A stretch of 10,188 bases of DNA, taken from assembly GCA_013330215.1 (NCBI GenBank), contig DUIS01000067.1, forward strand, positions 4,477 to 14,664, in the 5' to 3' direction. The position numbers and the translations under genes were made by a program. Below are positions 5,805 to 10,188 of the stretch, piece by piece. Position 1 is the first letter of the stretch; every line of letters begins with the position of its first letter. The stretch comes from Microcaldota archaeon. Its GTDB lineage: Archaea > Micrarchaeota > Micrarchaeia > Micrarchaeales > Micrarchaeaceae. Under the pieces are notes generated by a model that did not search any database, had not been told where the DNA came from, and worked only from the letters and a program-made list of their open reading frames with translations.

Positions 5805-7595
5805 ATGATGGACAAGCGGACTATTTTCTTGGCAGTGGGCATAGCAGACATACTGCTTTCATGCATTCTGTTCACGGGCCAGCAATATTTCTCAGTTGTG
5901 GCAATGCTCGGCATAATGGCATTGGCCGCATGCGGTATCGCGATACTTCTGTGCGCCTACGGGTATGGGCCGCATCACGAGCACAAAAACAGGTTTAGCC
6001 TGCGCTCGCTGCTTATAGCCCTGAGCGTTGCCTCGGCAGTGCTTATAGCTTATGAGTCCTTTTATGACATATCGCCAGGTCTCCCAAAGAATATCTGGAT
6101 AGATTTGCTTACAGCAATAGCGGCATTTCTTGCCATTGCCATTGGGATCCTGGCCATGAATTGGATAAACTCGAAGGTAGGCACGAAGAGGTACAAGTCC
6201 TATGCGTTAATAATCATCCTCATAGCGGTTGTCTCGGTACCAGTATTCGCGCTGCAGACGTACAGGATCACTGCAACTAAGTGGCTTGGGTCAGATGAAC
6301 TGCTCTTCAACTACTATGCATCATATCTGTTCATATACGGCACAAACCCCTATACTGCCACAATGATGCCCGTCCTAGCCGCACACAGCATCAATCCAAC
6401 GCTAACCCTTAACGGGACATGCGAATGCAGCTACGATTATCCGGCAATGAGCTTCCTGCTACCTGCAGCCGCGGGGCTGGCTGGCGGCAATTTCATAAAT
6501 TCCGTGGTTTTCGTGACGATAGTGTTAATGGTGGCCATAGCATTTCTCTTGTACAAAAAGCTAGGCGTTGCGTATGCGCTTCTCCCTATTGCAGTCTGGT
6601 TCGCCTTCTTCTTCTATATTGCGCAGGCACCGATAGATCAGTTGTTTGCAGTATCGTTGTTCCTGCTTGTTGCATACGTTTATAGGGCAAAACCACTGCT
6701 CTCCGGACTCTTTTCGGGGCTTGCGGCAAGCACACACCAGCTCGCGTGGTTCGCGATTCCATTTCTTTTCATACTAATACTCAAGGAATCGGGCAAGAAA
6801 CCGATGCTAAGATCAATCGCTGTAGCGATAATCATATTCGCAGTAGTGAACGGATATTTCGTAATTGCATCGCCAAGTGCCGTAGGCAACATATTCTCGC
6901 TGCTCTTCACCAAGCTGCAGTTTATCGGGCCTTCATTAATGCAGTTTCTTGTCGTTTTCTATCCTACCGCATATTGGTATTCTTCTTTCGCGGTAGTACT
7001 CACACTCGTCTCAGGACTTGTCATGTTCTACCTGTACACGGATAGGCTGCGGCACCTTATCGTGATAGTTCCCATTGTCATATTTTTCCTTTCATGGAGG
7101 AATCTTTTCTCGTATTCATTTGTGTTTATCCCACTTTTGATAGCAATATACTATTCGGAAAAAAGAGAGGTAAGCCATGACCTGCTGAAAGGGAGTGCAT
7201 TTGCCAAGTATGCACTTGTTTTCATTTTAGTACTTGCGTTTGCCGTTATGGTGTACGCACATATTGCATACGCGAAATCTGTCGATACATTGCACATAAC
7301 TAGCGTAATGCCGAATATTGCAAGAAACGCAACAGGTACCTCAATCACATCGATGTCAGTCAATGTTTCAAATAATGCAAACATGCCAGAAACCATATTC
7401 TTCTACACAGTCAGCAGAAATCCCGACAGCACGCAGTGGTTCTATGGCAGTGAGGCGGAGACGATACCACCGCACGATTATTACAATTATACACTGCCCT
7501 ATAGACTCCAGCCGACCAACAGCACGCAGATGCGCCTATTTCTGATGAGCAATAAGGAGATACGCAGTGTCGAGATAAGGCTGACATATCCTTAA
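5805..7595 (+). CDS. Polytopic membrane protein, probable GT-C-type glycosyltransferase
   Basis: This 596-residue protein has about 12-14 hydrophobic segments, four of them before residue 155. A first extracytoplasmic loop carries WLGSDELLFNYYASYLF with Asp164-Glu165 and then YGTNPYT. An acidic pair in the first large outer loop followed by an NPY motif is typical of GT-C and GT87 (DUF2029) transferases, which use polyprenyl-phosphate sugars. A second loop has NGTCECSYDYP (from 203), with two cysteines that could pair. After the last membrane segment (about 470-490) comes a hydrophilic C-terminal domain of about 105 residues, strand-rich and with N-X-S/T sequons (NAT, NVS, NYT, NST). ATG5805 or ATG5808 may start it; a weak TATA-like AATTTAGAA is at 5777-5785. 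A surface-glycan role is inferred and fits the flippase at the far end of the window. Confidence 0.7.
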   Translation: MMDKRTIFLAVGIADILLSCILFTGQQYFSVVAMLGIMALAACGIAILLCAYGYGPHHEHKNRFSLRSLLIALSVASAVLIAYESFYDISPGLPKNIWIDLLTAIAAFLAIAIGILAMNWINSKVGTKRYKSYALIIILIAVVSVPVFALQTYRITATKWLGSDELLFNYYASYLFIYGTNPYTATMMPVLAAHSINPTLTLNGTCECSYDYPAMSFLLPAAAGLAGGNFINSVVFVTIVLMVAIAFLLYKKLGVAYALLPIAVWFAFFFYIAQAPIDQLFAVSLFLLVAYVYRAKPLLSGLFSGLAASTHQLAWFAIPFLFILILKESGKKPMLRSIAVAIIIFAVVNGYFVIASPSAVGNIFSLLFTKLQFIGPSLMQFLVVFYPTAYWYSSFAVVLTLVSGLVMFYLYTDRLRHLIVIVPIVIFFLSWRNLFSYSFVFIPLLIAIYYSEKREVSHDLLKGSAFAKYALVFILVLAFAVMVYAHIAYAKSVDTLHITSVMPNIARNATGTSITSMSVNVSNNANMPETIFFYTVSRNPDSTQWFYGSEAETIPPHDYYNYTLPYRLQPTNSTQMRLFLMSNKEIRSVEIRLTYP

Positions 7596-7628
7596 ATATT
7601 ATATGCTTCATAGCATATTTGTGATTGC
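7596..7628 (+). promoter_or_regulatory. Promoter region and small hairpin before the 7629 gene
   Basis: An AT-rich ATATTATAT (7596-7604) can serve as TATA box. ATATGC (7601-7606) and GCATAT (7613-7618) form a 6-bp inverted repeat with a 6-nt loop. GTGAT (7621-7625) lies three bases before ATG7629. The hairpin may mark the end of the upstream transcript or act as an operator. Confidence 0.45.
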
Positions 7629-7997
7629 ATGGTTACCAAAACCGTAAAACCAATTAGAATGCATGACTACAGCGAATATGCTGGTGCTTATAATATTGCT
7701 GAGGAAACTTTTGGGATCCTTAGTCATAGCCGCGTAACAAGGAATGATTCACTTGTAGCGCCTGTGGTTTCTCTGATATTCGAGCAGTTGGTATGTGATG
7801 AAATAATGTCTGACGTGCGTAAAAGAACCAGTGATAAGGATTGGGACAAATTTATCGACCTTAGATTGAAGCTATTTGATGTAGGTAGCGGTGCGGCATC
7901 TAGGATTTTAAAAAGCAAAAAGTTCAGAGAAGCACTTATGCCGCTAGCAAAGCAGGAAGCCGACCGAAGACAAGGGAAAGCAGTAAAAACTGCATGA
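7629..7997 (+). CDS. Hypothetical protein, 122 residues
   Basis: The family is not recognised. The protein is soluble and mostly helical in character, with many Arg, Lys, Asp and Glu; it has no signal peptide or membrane segment. A central stretch VVSLIFEQLVCDEIMSDVRK looks like an amphipathic helix, and the C-terminus is strongly basic (KQEADRRQGKAVKTA), compatible with nucleic-acid binding. ATG7629 is supported by the AT-rich promoter and GTGAT. Codons use more AT-ending forms (ATT, AAT, GAT, TTT) than the core genes to the left, so the shift to accessory DNA begins here. It ends 20 nt before the first tRNA-Thr-like repeat. Function unknown. Confidence 0.6.
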   Translation: MVTKTVKPIRMHDYSEYAGAYNIAEETFGILSHSRVTRNDSLVAPVVSLIFEQLVCDEIMSDVRKRTSDKDWDKFIDLRLKLFDVGSGAASRILKSKKFREALMPLAKQEADRRQGKAVKTA

Positions 7998-8016
7998 TTC
8001 TGAAACTAATACGGAG

Positions 8017-8026
8017 AAGCCTCAGG
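8017..8026 (+). repeat. Partial copy of the tRNA-Thr 3' end (att-like)
   Basis: AAGCCTCAGG matches 9431-9440 exactly and in the same orientation. This covers the base after the discriminator, U73, the whole acceptor 3' strand and the first T-stem base of tRNA-Thr. The following GGGAT resembles the tRNA's GGGAAT if a 2-nt gap is allowed. It is short, so it would be weak alone, but it lies on the correct side of the tRNA and near a composition change. It probably marks an old integration junction. Confidence 0.45.
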
Positions 8027-8053
8027 GGATCTGCTGCTAAAAAAGATAAGCTC

Positions 8054-8070
8054 TCTCCTATGATAGGAGA
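8054..8070. repeat. Perfect palindrome with 7-bp arms
   Basis: TCTCCTA and TAGGAGA flank TGA. The site lies 28 nt after the first tRNA-Thr-like repeat and about 95 nt before the next gene. It has no T-tract directly after it, so an operator or recombinase-binding site is as likely as a hairpin in RNA. The rest of 7998-8163 shows no gene. Confidence 0.5.
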
Positions 8071-8100
8071 TACAAATCTTTGCCAGAATTACAAACAATC

Positions 8101-8160
8101 GCATATAAAATGCTCAAAAAGTAAGGTATAAGTATTAGCAATGCGCAGTATGCATGTGAT
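8101..8160 (+). promoter_or_regulatory. Promoter of the 8164 gene
   Basis: Two TATA-like elements are present, CATATAAAA (8102-8110) and GGTATAAGTA (8125-8134). GTGAT (8156-8160) lies three bases before ATG8164. The first element gives a normal leader of about 30 nt; the second would give an almost leaderless transcript. Confidence 0.45.
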
Positions 8161-8163
8161 TAA

Positions 8164-8571
8164 ATGGCTACGATAGGAAAAGGGACAAAACAGCAAACAC
8201 CACCTTTGAGGATAGGCACTCTGCAAAAGCTGGAACCATTCATAATCCAAAGTGAGAGGGAATTTCTAGCCCTTAAAGGAGACTTTACCGAAGTTGTTAA
8301 ATTAACCTATAGTTTTAGCGAGCGGCATAGGCTAAACGGCTGGTATGTATATGAAAAGACCCCTGAAGGAATTAATAGATTTATTAGAAAAAAAGCTGGA
8401 TCGGATTTAATTGACACGGTGGTTTGTGCTACTAGATGTCTGCAGTTTGATAGAGTTGCGGGAATATTGCCCAACTCGTATGAGGTAGACTATCAGCCGG
8501 TTGGCCCCAGAAGCCACGACGAGTTTGATAGATTGAAAAAAGAGTTAACTGATGTTGGAGACTGGCACTGA
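8164..8571 (+). CDS. Hypothetical protein, 135 residues
   Basis: The family is not recognised. The protein is soluble, with no signal peptide or membrane segment. It begins with a polar, lysine- and glutamine-rich segment (1-20), then a mixed alpha/beta core containing LNGWYVYEKTPEGINRFI and a hydrophobic, two-cysteine stretch (TVVCATRCLQF). It ends with a charged helix and DVGDWH. The two cysteines are too close to form a zinc site without partners, and none is evident. ATG8164 is supported by GTGAT three bases upstream. The gene lies between two tRNA-Thr 3'-end copies and uses AT-rich codons, so it is probably cargo of an integrated element. It could be a defence or phage-type protein, but nothing in the sequence shows that. 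Confidence 0.6.
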   Translation: MATIGKGTKQQTPPLRIGTLQKLEPFIIQSEREFLALKGDFTEVVKLTYSFSERHRLNGWYVYEKTPEGINRFIRKKAGSDLIDTVVCATRCLQFDRVAGILPNSYEVDYQPVGPRSHDEFDRLKKELTDVGDWH

Positions 8572-8618
8572 AGGCTAGAGTCATTATTTATAGGTAGGGC
8601 ATACAAAAGGGCTTATTC

Positions 8619-8623
8619 TTTTT
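8619..8623 (+). terminator. T-tract after the 8164 gene
   Basis: TTTTT lies 47 nt after the stop codon, just after the left arm of an inverted repeat (AAGGGCTT 8607-8614). It is a possible archaeal-type terminator. The rest of 8572-8698 holds inverted repeats and a tRNA-Thr-like repeat but no gene. Confidence 0.3.
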
Positions 8624-8629
8624 GGAATT

Positions 8630-8641
8630 AGCCTCAGGAGG
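8630..8641 (+). repeat. Copy of the tRNA-Thr 3' end (att-like, 12 nt)
   Basis: AGCCTCAGGAGG is identical to 9432-9443 in the same orientation. It covers U73, the seven-base acceptor 3' strand and four bases of the T-stem 3' strand. Such 3'-end copies are the usual footprint of a tyrosine-recombinase element inserted at a tRNA gene. With 9432-9443 it brackets about 800 bp that contain only the toxin-antitoxin pair. Confidence 0.6.
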
Positions 8642-8698
8642 AGAGTATTAGATCTAGCCAAAGCCCTTCAGATATCTGTAGACATCTCTTTTTGATAG

Positions 8699-9115
8699 TT
8701 AGACAATACCACTTCTAATCAGAGAGATTAGAGCACCAGTTGAGAACACTTCAACAACGTTTTGTTTCTTTATCCCACCATCGTAGCTCCATATGCCGTC
8801 TGCGTCTAAGGCAAGTGAAAGTGCTATGTATTGCACATCATCTTTGTCAATGTTTCCTATTATTTTCTTAGCCTCAGCCATTCTCTCTTTGTAAGAGTCA
8901 TATCGGACTATAATCAGCTTCTTCATTATGGTTTTCAACGCTTCTTTGTAGCCTTTTCCTGCCTTGGTGGCTATCTCTCCTTCATGGTCCTTTATTTCTT
9001 CCAAAAGATAGCTCGGAGAGTAATAATCGATATAAGGATAAAGAAGTACTTCTCTGGTTATTGAAGGCTTGACCAATGCTGCCATTACAACATTGGCATC
9101 CACAACCAATTTCAT
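8699..9115 (-). CDS. vapC: PIN-domain ribonuclease, VapC-like toxin
   Basis: This 138-residue single-domain PIN protein would be a Mg-dependent RNase that blocks translation when free of its antitoxin. The acidic residues of the PIN active site are visible: Asp6 (in KLVVDANV), Glu39 or Glu40 (LLEEIKDHE), Asp92/Asp93 (NIDKDDVQYIALSLALD) and Asp112 (GIWSYDGG). Length agrees with VapC (about 130-145). It lies downstream of a ribbon-helix-helix gene on the same strand with a 4-nt ATGA overlap, the standard antitoxin-toxin arrangement with translational coupling; no separate promoter is needed. The pair sits inside DNA bounded by tRNA-Thr repeats, where it could stabilise the inserted element. The exact RNA target cannot be told from sequence. 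Confidence 0.85.
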   Translation of the reverse strand: MKLVVDANVVMAALVKPSITREVLLYPYIDYYSPSYLLEEIKDHEGEIATKAGKGYKEALKTIMKKLIIVRYDSYKERMAEAKKIIGNIDKDDVQYIALSLALDADGIWSYDGGIKKQNVVEVFSTGALISLIRSGIV

Positions 9116-9333
9116 AAGCCGTGCCTCTTTGCCATTCCATGTTTTATCTTCTTCCCCAACTCTACTGCGTCTTTCTCGGTCATTTCCGAATCCTCAAGAA
9201 GCTTATCGAGTAGGGCAAGTTTCTGGGCATACATTTGCATAGCTCTTCTTGCCACCTCACTCCACCGTATCTGTTTGTGTCTTTTTATGCTGGTGTATAA
9301 CTCTTCAGACACTGATATTGTTATATTAGGCAT
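9112..9333 (-). CDS. vapB: Ribbon-helix-helix antitoxin, VapB-like
   Basis: This 73-residue protein begins with a beta strand (NITISVSEELY), followed by two helices with RWSEVARRAMQMYAQKL, the usual ribbon-helix-helix/CopG layout for dimeric DNA binding. The C-terminal half (about 45-73) is charged and flexible-looking and should wrap the PIN toxin. The start is ATG at 9331-9333: GTGAT at 9338-9342 sits four bases upstream as the ribosome-binding site, so the in-frame GTG at 9340-9342 is part of that site and not the start. The gene overlaps vapC by four bases. It probably represses its own promoter through the repeats at 9335-9363. DNA recognition is expected from the strand near residues 3-8. 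Confidence 0.82.
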   Translation of the reverse strand: MPNITISVSEELYTSIKRHKQIRWSEVARRAMQMYAQKLALLDKLLEDSEMTEKDAVELGKKIKHGMAKRHGL

Positions 9334-9334
9334 T

Positions 9335-9363
9335 GAAATCACATAATATATGTGAAATCACAT
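9335..9363 (-). promoter_or_regulatory. Operator-like repeats at the vapBC promoter
   Basis: A palindrome TCACAT-N5-ATGTGA (9339-9355) lies between the antitoxin start and an AT-rich TATA candidate (minus strand TTAAATAAA, near 9362-9371). The same sequence also forms two direct copies of GAAATCACAT (9335-9344 and 9354-9363), 19 nt apart, close to two helical turns. This is the arrangement expected for cooperative binding by ribbon-helix-helix dimers. One copy also contains the GTGAT ribosome-binding site. Autoregulation is inferred. Confidence 0.6.
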
Positions 9364-9431
9364 TTATTTAATACTTTGCAATTTTATGCATGTTCATGGG
9401 ATAACGCTGGGCATCCGACTAAATGACCTAA

Positions 9432-9503
9432 AGCCTCAGGAGGGAATCGGACCCGCGACCTATGGTTTACAAAACCATCGCTCTGCCACTGAGCTACTGA
9501 GGC
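9432..9503 (-). tRNA. tRNA-Thr(TGT)
   Basis: The minus strand folds into a 72-nt cloverleaf: acceptor GCCTCAG/CTGAGGC, D-stem GCTC/GAGC with loop AGTGGCA, anticodon stem ATGGT/ACCAT with loop TTTGTAA (anticodon TGT at 9469-9471), and U73, common in archaeal tRNA-Thr. There is no intron and no encoded CCA. The T-arm is irregular: GCGGG faces CCCTC, leaving a C50-U64 mismatch, and the loop reads TCCGATT, with C at 55 where almost all tRNAs have U. It may be functional but slightly degenerate. Its 3' end is the apparent integration site of the DNA to its left. Confidence 0.88.
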
Positions 9504-9530
9504 ATGTTTCAGCATTATAATTGTGCGTTC

Positions 9531-9540
9531 TTTTTATTAA
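9531..9540 (-). promoter_or_regulatory. TATA box of tRNA-Thr
   Basis: The minus strand reads TTAATAAAAA, centred about 33 nt before the tRNA 5' end, and overlaps the stop codon of the flippase gene. Confidence 0.4.
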
Positions 9541-10188
9541 CTTGATGGATTCGGCTTGATACTCTTGCCCCTTATGAAGAACTCTGCATAGTCAAGTATA
9601 TAATTCAGCGGCTTCTGTATCTTTAACCTTTTGCCTATCTCCCTCACGAATTCCACGTTCTCCCTTTTTACGCCACCGAAGACCGCCACTATCGGCGGGA
9701 AGAGCGCTATAACCGCGACCAGGTTTGTAACCAGCGCTAGCATGCTGTTGTGCAGAGCCAGCGTAAGGAAGTAGAGCGCAACTAGAAGTATTGCGGACGG
9801 CACGACAAGCCTTATTACGCGCCCTGTCTCGTGCTTGAACGCGAACTGCTTGTAGAGCACATGCACGTATATTATCCCTATCAGTATCTGGGATATGACA
9901 AACAACGCTAGAAGGGCGCCGTCCGCGCCGAACGTAGGCGTAAGCGCGAAGAGGAGCACCACCTGTATCGCTACTGCAAGCAGCTGGTAGTACATGAATT
10001 TCCTCGTATCGCCGTAGCCCACCTGCAGGTTGCTCGCATAGGTGCCTACGATGCCTATCGTTGAGCCTATCGCTATCACCGCGAAGTAGAATGGGGCTAG
10101 TGTGTACCTGCTCGAGAAGAGGAGGTACATCAGCGGGTGCGAGACTGAGACCGCGTATACGAGCAGCGGGAGGAGCAGAAGCAGTGTG
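9537..10188 (-). CDS. Polysaccharide flippase, RfbX/Wzx-type (C-terminal part)
   Basis: The frame stays open to the window edge, so this is the last 216 or so residues of a larger membrane protein, usually 450-500 residues long. The visible part has about six hydrophobic segments. The stretch FSSRYTLAPFYFAVIAIGS matches the F-x-x-x-Y-x-x-A block that starts the C-terminal half of oligosaccharide flippases of the MOP superfamily, and NLQVGYGDTRKFMYYQL is the following cytoplasmic turn with a small G-T/D signature. It ends with a basic cytoplasmic tail (KRLKIQKP onward). Its role would be to move lipid-linked glycans across the membrane. The internal Met near 10130 is not the true start, because in-frame hydrophobic codons continue upstream. 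tRNA-Thr lies 33 nt downstream on the same strand. Confidence 0.82.
   Translation of the reverse strand, partial: TLLLLLPLLVYAVSVSHPLMYLLFSSRYTLAPFYFAVIAIGSTIGIVGTYASNLQVGYGDTRKFMYYQLLAVAIQVVLLFALTPTFGADGALLALFVISQILIGIIYVHVLYKQFAFKHETGRVIRLVVPSAILLVALYFLTLALHNSMLALVTNLVAVIALFPPIVAVFGGVKRENVEFVREIGKRLKIQKPLNYILDYAEFFIRGKSIKPNPSS

Noticed and set aside
9340..9342. GTG as start of the antitoxin.
   Set aside because: This GTG is part of the GTGAT ribosome-binding site for ATG 9333, and the protein then begins as other ribbon-helix-helix antitoxins do.
7596..9431. CRISPR array, IS element or integrase within the accessory stretch.
   Set aside because: No regularly spaced repeats, terminal inverted repeats with target duplications, or recombinase-like frame could be found on either strand.

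Overview
The window is archaeal chromosome. The evidence is an RNA polymerase largest subunit split into A' and A'' genes, aIF5B, an Sm-like archaeal protein, an archaeal tRNA intron with a bulge-helix-bulge (BHB) splice motif, TATA boxes about 25-35 nt before starts, and GGTGA/GTGAT ribosome-binding sites. Core genes are moderately GC-rich and use ATA (Ile) and AGG (Arg) very heavily. Reduced proteins, broken-up operons and a tRNA intron at a non-canonical place fit a DPANN lineage such as Micrarchaeota/ARMAN. That placement is inference, because no rRNA is present.

Layout, left to right. Positions 1-1189 (+) hold the end of rpoA1 and a complete, N-terminally short rpoA2. Positions 1194-1685 (-) hold a small bacterial-looking lipoprotein that ends 4 nt from the rpoA2 stop. 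Positions 1831-2165 (+) hold an LSm/Sm protein and, 5 nt later, tRNA-Ala(GGC) interrupted in its T-loop by a 33-nt intron. An orphan protein (2273-2662) is followed by a probable cluster: aIF5B (2768-4513), S-methyl-5'-thioadenosine phosphorylase (4563-5360), a small PH-like protein (5379-5768) and a 596-residue membrane protein resembling GT-C glycosyltransferases (5805-7595).

From about 7596 to 9431 the sequence changes to short, AT-richer accessory genes: two orphans and a VapBC-like toxin-antitoxin pair read on the minus strand. This stretch lies immediately downstream of the 3' end of tRNA-Thr(UGU) (9432-9503, -). Two partial direct copies of that tRNA 3' end lie inside it (8017-8026 and 8630-8641) and cut it into segments, as expected of repeated integration at a tRNA gene. 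No integrase is visible. The window closes with the C-terminal part of a polysaccharide flippase (9537-10188, -).

The most notable items are the T-loop intron with a complete BHB fold, the tandem tRNA-Thr 3'-end repeats with cargo between them, the irregular T-arm of that tRNA, the operator-like repeats before the antitoxin, and a recurrent GTGAT-N3/4-ATG translation signal.
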